Below are positions 49,944 through 57,945 of a DNA stretch of 64,000 bases, one piece after another. How positions within the stretch are numbered: the stretch's first letter is position 1; every line of letters begins with the position of its first letter. The DNA is from a virus. The stretch lies in the IMG/VR virus record IMGVR_UViG_3300027793_000055, positions 1 through 64,000 of that record; one strand, written 5' to 3'. The notes beneath the pieces were generated by a model. That model did not search any database. It was not told the origin of the DNA and was given only the letters and a program-made list of their open reading frames with translations. The position numbers and the translations under genes are program-made.

Positions 49944-50537
49944 TCACCACCAACCACCTAGATAACGGCGGCTTTGATATTTAGGAATTGAACCTTTTTC
50001 ACTCTCTTGAGGAACTTCTCCCAATTCTGTCGTTTCTTCATCAGTTGGTTCTGATAATCTATCATCAAATTCTTCTTCATACTTTTTATCAAATTCTAAA
50101 GCAGGTCTTTGACTATCGATCCAAGAAGCTATATTTAATAATACTAATTCATTTAATGGTATTGCTGTGTCTTTTGGTTTTAATATATTAGCTTCCATAG
50201 AACCAAATATATTTCCACCTTTTACAGTTTCTAGGGCTATAATACCTTTACGAGCCATATGATCAAAAAATCTATCCTGAGTATGGTAAACTAGTTCACT
50301 AAAGGCAATTTTATTATTTTCAGAGTATGGAATTGTTAGAATTTTCATTTTCTCTGGCATTAATATGATATCAATATAGTGGTGATCATATATGTAAAAA
50401 TTGCCATCTAGAGTTTTTCTTATGTTTAGCTTAGCACCTAATTTACCGTTAGGTTTTTGATCAACTTTTTGTTCTTGTGAAGTTTGTGCTTGATTATTTT
50501 CTTGCTCTTCTTCTCCAACTTTAACAGTAATTGCCAT
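49944..50537 (-). CDS. head-operon hypothetical protein
   Basis: 197 residues. Gln/Glu-rich start, a strand domain (NIRKTLDGNFYIYDHHYIDIIL...KMKILTIPYS), a helical part, and an acidic region ending RRYLGGWW. Just downstream of the 279-residue gene with adjacent stop/start. No family recognised. Confidence 0.68.
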   Translation of the reverse strand: MAITVKVGEEEQENNQAQTSQEQKVDQKPNGKLGAKLNIRKTLDGNFYIYDHHYIDIILMPEKMKILTIPYSENNKIAFSELVYHTQDRFFDHMARKGIIALETVKGGNIFGSMEANILKPKDTAIPLNELVLLNIASWIDSQRPALEFDKKYEEEFDDRLSEPTDEETTELGEVPQESEKGSIPKYQSRRYLGGWW

Positions 50538-51376
50538 TATTTAGTTGCCTCATTTACAAATTGTTGTATTTTAAGTACTTCTGTCAACATCTGGTGATCA
50601 ACCGGTTTCTTTTTAAAAGTCTCTATTTTTTCTAATAATTTATTAGTTTTGTCAGTAAGAAAATTATTATTTTTAAATTCTTCTGTTACTAATAGATTTT
50701 CAATATTATTCCTTAAACGACCAATTTCTTCATTTAAATAAACCTTTAAACTAACTCCATCATCAGTACCAGACATAACATAAAATGAAAGAAGTTCTTT
50801 CTGTTCCTTGATTAATGTTTCACCATATTTCTCATTAAATTTTTTTGCAAAAGAGGTGAAAACAATATTATCAACAGACTGCATATTTTTTGAATCAGCG
50901 ACCTCTTTATTTTTAGATATTAAAGAAGTTAACAAAGTCTGTTCAAGTAAAATTCTTTCTTTAACAGGTGCTCTCTTATTGAAAATTTGATAAATTGTTG
51001 CTAAATTTTTATAATCTGGTAAAAAATTATTAAAAACATTTGGTGTAACTGATTTATTTATTTTAGCTATTAATTTAGATTGTTCGCTGTAAATCTCTTC
51101 TTCATCTAGCTGAGAATATAGACGTACAGCCTCCTGAATTAACCTTTCGGCCAATTTAGGCTCCAAGTCAGAACTTTCATTTAATATAGAATAAAGTTGA
51201 AGTTCTTTTTGTAACGGTTTATCGGATGCAAAAAACTCTTTACAAATAGATACAATTGTATTTTTTGTTTTATTATCTTTGTTGACAACTGCTCTAGTTA
51301 ATTCTTTTACTAAACTTTCATATAAAAAAGCTGTATTACGCTTTTTATTGTGCTTTAGTTTGCTTTTTTCTTGCAT
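50537..51376 (-). CDS. head-operon hypothetical helical protein
   Basis: 279 residues, almost all helical. KKRNTAFLYESLVKELTRAVV at the start is its most distinctive part. It overlaps the 3' end of the portal gene by 32 nt with GGAG 7 nt before its ATG, so its output is tied to portal translation. Similar proteins seem to accompany portals in aquatic T4-like phages (from memory, not checked). Unknown function. Confidence 0.7.
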   Translation of the reverse strand: MQEKSKLKHNKKRNTAFLYESLVKELTRAVVNKDNKTKNTIVSICKEFFASDKPLQKELQLYSILNESSDLEPKLAERLIQEAVRLYSQLDEEEIYSEQSKLIAKINKSVTPNVFNNFLPDYKNLATIYQIFNKRAPVKERILLEQTLLTSLISKNKEVADSKNMQSVDNIVFTSFAKKFNEKYGETLIKEQKELLSFYVMSGTDDGVSLKVYLNEEIGRLRNNIENLLVTEEFKNNNFLTDKTNKLLEKIETFKKKPVDHQMLTEVLKIQQFVNEATK

Positions 51377-53387
51377 CTTTTCTCTCCAATTCTGTAATTA
51401 GATCTTTTATTTTCTTATTATTTTCTAATATTAGTTTTTCTTCTTGTTTATCATAATTAGAATCATTTTTAATACCTTCCTCGAAAGGTACTTTGGTTAA
51501 ACTTTTCATATCTGAATAACCTTTAAATACATTGCGTACAGTATTTGAAGCTAGATTGGTATTGCCCAAAGAATGCATTCTTTGCTGACGACCAGTTCTT
51601 TTATCATATGGCTCTGGTTCATACCATTTTCCTTTTGATTTGTTGGTAGTTGTAGAACCATCATTTGCTTCAAATTTAAGAACCTTGACCGGCTCATCTT
51701 CACGTCTTGCTGGTGGGGTTACTAATAGTGGACCAGGTTCTTCGCCTGTTTCACCTGTTTCTGCAGATTCAGGAGAGGATTCTTCTGGTGTTGCAGTTTC
51801 CTCTGGTTCAGCGGTTGGCTCCTCGGTTGGTGTCTCTGCACCTTCTTCTGGTGCAAATTGACTTAAATCAGAACCACCAGATCCAGCACCAGATTCATCA
51901 ACAACTGCTTCCGCTTCCTTATCTAACATAGTTGATACTTTTCGATCATAGAACAGTTCACGTTGATTACGTAGGAAGTCTTCTTCACTCATACCAAATA
52001 GATTCTTGGCAATCCATCGTTTACTAAAGAAATTTTCAGTTGCAGAACCAGCAACATCAAATTTGGTTTTCCAGTGTTCTAATTCTTGCAATTCAGCAAT
52101 CTTTGATGGATTATTAAGTGATATTTTGTGACCCAATAGGTCATCGCCACGATATCCAAGTACATAAAGATGTACAACGCCAATCTTTTCTAGTTCTGTG
52201 ACAACTGAACGTTGTAGTCTTTGTATTGTTCTTGCAAATCTTACATCTTTTTGTGAAAGTGTTGTTTTATCTTCTTCTCCACCTTCACCACGTGCGAGAT
52301 ATGACTGTGGTACTTTAATTGCTGAAAACAGTTTATCTCGTAGATATTTAACGTCTTCAATGTCACCGGTATAAGTACCACCGGGAAGGCTTTCTATTTT
52401 TGTATTTGATGTAGCACCACGAACTGGTAAGAAGTAATCTTCTTCAATACTCATAGGATTATAACGTAAATCAACACGACCGGTTTTATCATCAATAACC
52501 TGATTGCGTTTCATAGTTGAAACAATTTTTTGCATATATTGTTCAACATCGTTTGGATCTATATTTCCTACATCTACATAAAAAACACGTCTTTCTGGAG
52601 AGCGTACAATTCGATAAGCCATCATCGCATCTTCCAGAAGAGTTAATTGTCGCCATATACGCCGCGCCGGCTCTAAAACACTTGTTCCATATGGCGCATA
52701 ACGGTCATTACCAAGAATACGGAAATGTCCCATTTGCCAATTTTCAAAAGTCATACCAGCTGAATTCCATTGGTATTGAACATAATTTGGATTTGTTGGA
52801 TCTTGACCTTCCAATCTTTCAACTTCATGAGGCGGAAGACCAATTACATTTTTAATACCAATTTCTTCATCTATATCAAGATATAAGAAGAAGTCGCCGT
52901 ATTTAACCATATTACGACACCAGCCAAATAGGTTAAATTCAACATTTAAAATATTATGATATAGATTAATTAAAATGTTTTTAATTTCTTCATTATCGCA
53001 GTCAACAATCAACATTTTCTGCAGCTTGCTCCAAGTGGTCATTTCATCTGCATATATGTCTAATGCCGAAGCTAATTCTGGGGTAAATTCCATTTGATCA
53101 AATTCTGCATATCTTTCACCACGATTATGATTTTTCATCATATTTGTGTGAATGAATTCAAATGGATTATAATCTGTTTTTTGAAAAGCTTTACCAGAAG
53201 CCGATTTAAAGTCGTATTTATCTAAGTCTTTTCGTTTTTCTTGACGATAAAACTGTGCACGTTTATTAACTATAGGACCAGAAAGAAGTCTGGTTAATCT
53301 CTTAAATAATTGAGATTCTGGATTTCTATTGTTATTTGTTTTAACGGTACCACCGGTATAGTTATATTTATTCGAATTATTCGGCAT
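51345..53387 (-). CDS. gp20: portal protein (T4 gp20-like)
   Basis: 680 residues (T4 gp20 is 524); the excess is a disordered acidic Pro/Glu/Thr-rich region at about 490-570. Portal signatures: ELASALDIYADEMTTW near 108-123, LDIDEEIGIKNVIGLPPHEVERLEG, SVLEPARRIWRQLTLLEDAMMAYRIVRSPERRVFYVDVGN, and DIEDVKYLRDKLF. Forms the dodecamer at one vertex through which terminase pumps DNA. Terminase is 3 nt upstream. Confidence 0.92.
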   Translation of the reverse strand: MPNNSNKYNYTGGTVKTNNNRNPESQLFKRLTRLLSGPIVNKRAQFYRQEKRKDLDKYDFKSASGKAFQKTDYNPFEFIHTNMMKNHNRGERYAEFDQMEFTPELASALDIYADEMTTWSKLQKMLIVDCDNEEIKNILINLYHNILNVEFNLFGWCRNMVKYGDFFLYLDIDEEIGIKNVIGLPPHEVERLEGQDPTNPNYVQYQWNSAGMTFENWQMGHFRILGNDRYAPYGTSVLEPARRIWRQLTLLEDAMMAYRIVRSPERRVFYVDVGNIDPNDVEQYMQKIVSTMKRNQVIDDKTGRVDLRYNPMSIEEDYFLPVRGATSNTKIESLPGGTYTGDIEDVKYLRDKLFSAIKVPQSYLARGEGGEEDKTTLSQKDVRFARTIQRLQRSVVTELEKIGVVHLYVLGYRGDDLLGHKISLNNPSKIAELQELEHWKTKFDVAGSATENFFSKRWIAKNLFGMSEEDFLRNQRELFYDRKVSTMLDKEAEAVVDESGAGSGGSDLSQFAPEEGAETPTEEPTAEPEETATPEESSPESAETGETGEEPGPLLVTPPARREDEPVKVLKFEANDGSTTTNKSKGKWYEPEPYDKRTGRQQRMHSLGNTNLASNTVRNVFKGYSDMKSLTKVPFEEGIKNDSNYDKQEEKLILENNKKIKDLITELERKDARKKQTKAQ

Positions 53388-53390
53388 TGT

Positions 53391-54983
53391 TTATCCCTTT
53401 ATTAACCAAAGTAGATCTCGGTATTTTTGTTTTAAGTCCTCGGAATAAGGATCAAAAGCTTGATTCTGTTTATATCCTGCTTGTCCTTGTACCAAGGTGG
53501 TCATTTTTGAATTAGCTTTCATAATAGAGCCTAAAATGGCTTTTGTATAGGCTGATTCGCGTTTATTTGCTGTTAAAGCAGTATCACTAATCCAACAAGC
53601 AATAGCCATTGACATTACAAGATCGTCGTGATAACCACGCATAGCTTCTGGTCTTCCATTGTTCCAAACAAACGTTTCAAATTCTTGATATAGTCGACCA
53701 GACTTAATTTTAATAACTTTATTTCTAACAAACTCTTCCATTTTTGCAATAATTAATGGACGAGTTTTGGAACTGGTCGTGAAACCAGGAACTGTATTAT
53801 TTTGAAATTCTGCTGTATTTTGTTCAACATACTCATGGGTTGACTTAACAGAAAAATATAAATTTGGGTATTCCATCTCTATAAGTTTTTCTAATACGTT
53901 ATAACCAACGTTATTGTTTTCTACAACTAATAAACAATTGTTATATTCTCTGCCAACAGAATTAAGCATCGAGGCAAACATTTCAAGTACAGGTTTTCCT
54001 TGATATTCTGCTACCTGTTCCATAGTATCTAAACGTATAACGTGAAATACTGAATTATCACCACCATCACCACGTGCAACGTCTGCAATCATTGTATAAG
54101 AAACTCCATTTTGTGGCTGTTCCCATATCCAATAATTTCTATCGAAGCCTGTTTTATATACTGGCTCTATAATTTCGTCCTTAAGCTCAACCATATTATC
54201 TGGATGGATAACTGTATCGCCAGATGCATTAAAAGCACATTCGAATTCTTGAGCAATCTCTCGACGAGACATACTCTTTGTCTGCTCTTGAAACCACTGT
54301 GGTGTATAATCAGGATGTACATTCCAAGGTAATTTTATTGGATAAAAATTATTAATTCCATTCTCTGCATCAGTGTATGTTTTATAAAACCAGTTACCAA
54401 CACCATTTGGTGTACTCAAAGCAATACAGCGACCACCGGTTGAAATTGTTGGAAAAATACCAGTCCACAATTCTTCCATATTTTCAACGTGTGCAGCCTC
54501 GTCTATAATCAATAATGAAAGAGCTTCAGAACGACCGGCATCACTTTTTGATGTTGTTGATGCTTTAATATTTGAGCCATTAGAAAGTTCAAAAGAAGTT
54601 TGGTTATCTACTGTTATTTGAGCTATACGTAACCAGTCTGGTATACTTTTCATCATCTTCTTGACTTTTGAAGCTAAGTTAGCAGCTGTTTTAAATTTAG
54701 TTGCCAGTACAAGCACCGTCTTTTCACGACGGAATAACATTAGCCAAGTAGCATAGCCAGCTACAATTGTTGAAATACCAAGCTGTCTGGCTTTTAAAAT
54801 AACACTAAAACGATGATCATTGAAATCATTTAATAATTCATCTTGATAATCAAAGGTACTAAATGGTATTTGACCTTTTAATGCATGTGTAATTTTTACG
54901 TAATTCTTAAGGAAATAAATTGGATCATTTCCACATTTACGTATTTCTTCTTTGACGGCTTCTTTTGTTAATTTATATGCCAT
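53391..54983 (-). CDS. gp17: terminase large subunit (T4 gp17-like)
   Basis: 530 residues. ATPase: adenine-binding FDYQDELL, a Walker A of the terminase type KARQLGIST (Lys64 at its start, none before the Ser/Thr) and Walker B LLIIDEAAHV. Nuclease: MIADVARGDGGDNS, LLVVENNNVGY and GYHDDLVMSMAIA with the RNase H-fold Asp residues. It cuts concatemers and packages DNA through the portal. The start codon directly follows a hairpin and has no clear Shine-Dalgarno sequence. Confidence 0.94.
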   Translation of the reverse strand: MAYKLTKEAVKEEIRKCGNDPIYFLKNYVKITHALKGQIPFSTFDYQDELLNDFNDHRFSVILKARQLGISTIVAGYATWLMLFRREKTVLVLATKFKTAANLASKVKKMMKSIPDWLRIAQITVDNQTSFELSNGSNIKASTTSKSDAGRSEALSLLIIDEAAHVENMEELWTGIFPTISTGGRCIALSTPNGVGNWFYKTYTDAENGINNFYPIKLPWNVHPDYTPQWFQEQTKSMSRREIAQEFECAFNASGDTVIHPDNMVELKDEIIEPVYKTGFDRNYWIWEQPQNGVSYTMIADVARGDGGDNSVFHVIRLDTMEQVAEYQGKPVLEMFASMLNSVGREYNNCLLVVENNNVGYNVLEKLIEMEYPNLYFSVKSTHEYVEQNTAEFQNNTVPGFTTSSKTRPLIIAKMEEFVRNKVIKIKSGRLYQEFETFVWNNGRPEAMRGYHDDLVMSMAIACWISDTALTANKRESAYTKAILGSIMKANSKMTTLVQGQAGYKQNQAFDPYSEDLKQKYRDLLWLIKG

Positions 54984-54991
54984 AAAATAAA

Positions 54992-55020
54992 AAACCCAAC
55001 TATTTTAAATAGTTGGGTTT
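54992..55020 (-). terminator. rho-independent terminator upstream of terminase
   Basis: Minus strand: AAACCCAACTATTT, A, AAATAGTTGGGTTT, then TTTATTTT and the terminase ATG. A 14-bp perfect stem that also contains AACTATTTA, close to the late motif. Confidence 0.8.
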
Positions 55021-55040
55021 CTAGCTTAATTTAAGGGGTT

Positions 55041-55514
55041 TTATTTGATACCCTCTTTTTTCTTAATATCCATCACACAACGTTCGTATTTCGCTTCATC
55101 TTCTCTGCCAACTTGTGCAGTACATACTGCCCAAGGATTTACTTTTTTTTCTTGTAAAACGGCATCTAATTCTTCTGATACAATAGATTCTATTTCGTCT
55201 AAACCAACTTCTTCTTGTTCCGGTGTCATTTGATCACTTTGTTCGGCCATTTGGCCTTCTAGGAAATGTTTTACATCACCCATCATAGCAGCGCATTTTG
55301 TAATCTTTGATTGAACCCAAGCTGGTAATTGATCATCATTTTGCAGCATATTTCCTAATTCTACAGCATAATTACCAATTTTAAAAAGTTCACCTCTTGC
55401 CATTCCGCCTTCTTCGTCTGGCTCACCAAACATATCTGGTGCGGATTCTTCTTTACGAAGAGCTTCCATCTCTTCTTTAATAATTTCTTTTAAACGTTGC
55501 TGAGTGATTTTCAT
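55041..55514 (-). CDS. hypothetical virion-associated protein, two modules
   Basis: 157 residues. QQRLKEIIKEEMEAL leader; a helical module ARGELFKIGNYAVELGNMLQNDDQLPAWVQSKITKCAAMMG; and a C-terminal module NPWAVCTAQVGREDEAKYERC. From memory, both modules are frequent in proteins of uncultured aquatic phages. Function unknown. Overlaps the upstream stop by 4 nt (ATGA). Confidence 0.7.
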   Translation of the reverse strand: MKITQQRLKEIIKEEMEALRKEESAPDMFGEPDEEGGMARGELFKIGNYAVELGNMLQNDDQLPAWVQSKITKCAAMMGDVKHFLEGQMAEQSDQMTPEQEEVGLDEIESIVSEELDAVLQEKKVNPWAVCTAQVGREDEAKYERCVMDIKKKEGIK

Positions 55515-56089
55515 TTCTCATTTTCTCCGGACTTTTTTCTAGTATCGTTTTGTGGCTTTTTGGTACCAGGAAAACTATCTTTACCGGTGGCCATCATTTT
55601 ATCTACTTGTTTGTCTAGATCTTTTAATAAAGGTTCTTCTGTTTTTACTTCCTCGCCACCTGTGATTTCATAATTGCACATACCTTTTAGGTTTGTACGA
55701 ACCATTGAAACAGCTTCAACTTCATACTGGATTTTACCCTTCATTTTTAAAGTAAGAGTAGAACCGGTTATATTCTTAAATTCTTTCTTTAAGAAGGCGA
55801 CTATTTCCTGAATACGATCTTCGATTTCTTCTTCTAGTTTGTTTTCCAAAGCAGCTAATTTATGTCGAGCCATCATTTGTAGATGATAGGTGACACATAA
55901 TTCCTTTGGACTACGAACCTTAACAGTAAAACCGTCAATTGTACGCATGGTACGAGGATCAAGTAGTTCATTGTCCCGATCTAGACCGGTTTTTAATGGT
56001 TTACCATCTTTATCCTTGGCACCATCATAAGCATTAGCAGCTGCCTGCTTAATACCTTTAACTAATTCTTCAACAGATATAGCTGCCAT
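55511..56089 (-). CDS. hypothetical virion-region protein
   Basis: 192 residues: short helix, PRTMRTIDGFTVKVRSPKELCVTYHL, a long charged helix (LENKLEEEIEDRIQEIVAFLKKEF), then TGSTLTLKMKGKIQYEVEAVSMVR strands and a basic tail. Upstream of terminase, so possibly head- or packaging-linked. No family recognised. Confidence 0.65.
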   Translation of the reverse strand: MAAISVEELVKGIKQAAANAYDGAKDKDGKPLKTGLDRDNELLDPRTMRTIDGFTVKVRSPKELCVTYHLQMMARHKLAALENKLEEEIEDRIQEIVAFLKKEFKNITGSTLTLKMKGKIQYEVEAVSMVRTNLKGMCNYEITGGEEVKTEEPLLKDLDKQVDKMMATGKDSFPGTKKPQNDTRKKSGENEK

Positions 56090-56096
56090 TTAAAGT

Positions 56097-56309
56097 TCAC
56101 TCCTGTTCAGCGTTTCTAGCTTCTTTAGTTTCTGAAACTAGTTTTCTGATATCCTTTAATTGTTTAATAGCATCTTGAGCTTTTTTACGTATACGAACAC
56201 CGGCAGAAGCATTGCCATTATCAAATTTCTCTGCATCACGCATCGACAATTGTAGATCATCGATTAGTTTTTGTAATGCTTCACTTAGTTTTTGTAGGTC
56301 GCCAACCAT
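56097..56309 (-). CDS. Hc1-like (histone H1-like) basic protein
   Basis: 70 residues from the ATG at 56309 (GGTGGAA upstream); a longer frame start at 56369 would read through the upstream gene. LIDDLQLSMRDAEKFDNGNASAGVRIRKKAQDAIKQLKDIRKLV matches the helical Hc1 pattern seen in Chlamydia Hc1 and in small proteins of T4-like phages (D..KA..G...A..R.R......). Likely DNA-binding or a nucleoid component; not proven. Confidence 0.6.
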   Translation of the reverse strand: MVGDLQKLSEALQKLIDDLQLSMRDAEKFDNGNASAGVRIRKKAQDAIKQLKDIRKLVSETKEARNAEQE

Positions 56310-56670
56310 TTTTCCACCTCTCTTCCCTATCTTCAACATACTGTATGTAGCATTCCTTACAGCAGTCAAATTTTAAAATATATAGCTCATCTTCTGCTTT
56401 AAGTATGTACTTATCGCAGCAAGAGCATTTTTTATCACTCTTCTTGTTAACTAGTTTTTTTGAAATTAAAAATCCATCTTTTTCTATTTTATCTTCATTT
56501 TCTTCAAGTTTAAATAGCTTTTGTGCATTTTCTTTTGCTTGTTCTTGATATTCTTTCTCTTTTTCTGGTGTCCAATCCTGTCTTGGATTCTTGATTGCTT
56601 CTTCGCCATACTGCTTTTTAATAGCTTGTTCTAGCTTACCAATATATTCTATACTTTTTTTAGGTTCCAT
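56281..56670 (-). CDS. small zinc-finger protein
   Basis: 129 residues from the ATG in the TGATG junction with the upstream gene (GGAG 5 nt before). The C-terminal half has KCSCCDKYILKAEDELYILKFDCCKECYIQY: two Cys pairs spaced like a treble-clef or LIM-type zinc site. The N-terminal half is helical and charged. Function unknown; might regulate by binding protein or nucleic acid. Confidence 0.68.
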   Translation of the reverse strand: MEPKKSIEYIGKLEQAIKKQYGEEAIKNPRQDWTPEKEKEYQEQAKENAQKLFKLEENEDKIEKDGFLISKKLVNKKSDKKCSCCDKYILKAEDELYILKFDCCKECYIQYVEDREERWKNGWRPTKTK

Positions 56671-57707
56671 CACTTCTCCATAAACGGATTCAAATCCTCT
56701 GTTAAATAAAGGATTGCATCTACAGTTAATACAGGACTGTCCAGTTTGTTAAATGGTAAATTAACTGCAGCACCAACTGCAAAGTTAGTTTTTACAAATG
56801 GTGGAACAAAATGATAATTTAATCCAACACCAAGTCTTGAATTTTGTAAACTACCCTTTAATGGTTCTGAAACATCAGCTGATACTTTTCCATATACTCC
56901 AATATTAGCATAATCAATATATCTACCTAAATTAGCTACTTCAAAACCAATTCCTGGCTGTAATGCAATATCAAATGTTGCTAATGGTCTAAATGTAAAC
57001 ACATCAACTAATTTCTTTTGTTTTTCTTCCAACTTCTCATTTACGTATTTAAATTCACTTTCTTTAATAGAAACAGAAGAATCTGGTATTAAATTACCTT
57101 CGCTATCTACTTCATCTATTGATACTCGACGAACCTGAATATTTCCTGTTTTATCCTTGAATACTTCGCCTTTTACTTTTATATTCTGAGAATAAGAGAA
57201 TCTTTCGTTGTTTTTAACAAATATATCTGGATCATCAAGTCTGAAACGTTTTAAAGTATCCTCCCAGAAATAATCAACAACCGGTTGCTTTTCTGATGGT
57301 AAGCCGGGACAAACAACTGTTCCGGTACCAGAATTACCACCATTCAATTTGCCACGTAATGTGGCAATTGTACGATCACGACTTCTTATATCTAAATTAT
57401 ACTTCTCTCGTTCCTTCTCAAAGTCTTTATCTTTATCTGTTAACTGTCTCTTGTACTGTTCAGTTAGTTCTTTTTGTGTAACTAACTGTGAATCAGCCAA
57501 ACCTAAACTTTTATTAAAGTTTAAGATTTCTAGTTCATGATTTTTTTTAGTAGCTTCTAACTGTAAAGTTAATGCATTTACTTTTTTATTTTGTTCATTT
57601 AACGTAACACCTAAAAATAATATAAACAATATAAGACAAAAAACCACACCAACAGAAAAAAAGGCTAAAAGCCTTTTATTTCTTTCTATTATATTCCATC
57701 GGTTCAT
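56670..57707 (-). CDS. membrane-anchored coiled-coil protein with beta-rich C-terminus
   Basis: 345 residues. One N-terminal transmembrane helix (14-34), then a coiled coil (36-118), a short CPGLPSEKQP segment and a C-terminal half with alternating strands (RPLATFDIALQPGIGFEVANLG, NSRLGVGLNYHFVPPF). The anchor plus coiled coil resemble an inner-membrane spanin; the end looks like outer-membrane-type strands. It overlaps the probable holin gene by 4 nt, which supports a lysis role without proving it. Confidence 0.6.
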   Translation of the reverse strand: MNRWNIIERNKRLLAFFSVGVVFCLILFILFLGVTLNEQNKKVNALTLQLEATKKNHELEILNFNKSLGLADSQLVTQKELTEQYKRQLTDKDKDFEKEREKYNLDIRSRDRTIATLRGKLNGGNSGTGTVVCPGLPSEKQPVVDYFWEDTLKRFRLDDPDIFVKNNERFSYSQNIKVKGEVFKDKTGNIQVRRVSIDEVDSEGNLIPDSSVSIKESEFKYVNEKLEEKQKKLVDVFTFRPLATFDIALQPGIGFEVANLGRYIDYANIGVYGKVSADVSEPLKGSLQNSRLGVGLNYHFVPPFVKTNFAVGAAVNLPFNKLDSPVLTVDAILYLTEDLNPFMEK

Positions 57708-57937
57708 TCTTGCACCGTGCCACCTTTCGCTTTTAAATAATTAATTACAAAGTTACTTGCTGCTTGTGAACCAATATATACCATACTCAATTGCATCCAC
57801 TGTTCACCAGTAATATAGCCAAGTGGTACACCAATTGTACCAATAAACCAAACAAGTAACTTTCTACTTATAATCTTCTGTAAACCTCTGTCAACGACAG
57901 CGTTTCTTATCATTAATTTTGTTTCATCTGACATCAT
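57704..57937 (-). CDS. probable holin
   Basis: 77 residues from the ATG at 57937 (GAGG 6 nt upstream). Two hydrophobic stretches, roughly KLLVWFIGTIGVPLGYI and WMQLSMVYIGSQAASNFVI, with a charged N-terminus and short basic end. Size and topology fit a small class II holin that opens the inner membrane for the endolysins. Next to the spanin-like gene but far (over 50 kb) from the endolysin genes in this window. Confidence 0.6.
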   Translation of the reverse strand: MMSDETKLMIRNAVVDRGLQKIISRKLLVWFIGTIGVPLGYITGEQWMQLSMVYIGSQAASNFVINYLKAKGGTVQE

Positions 57938-57945
57938 TAAGCACC

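Noticed and set aside
49691-49957. 88-codon minus-strand frame overlapping 49758-49940
   Set aside because: The 60-codon frame has ATGA coupling to the next gene and the NRKQRRA motif; the longer frame is Lys/Asn-rich shadow sequence.
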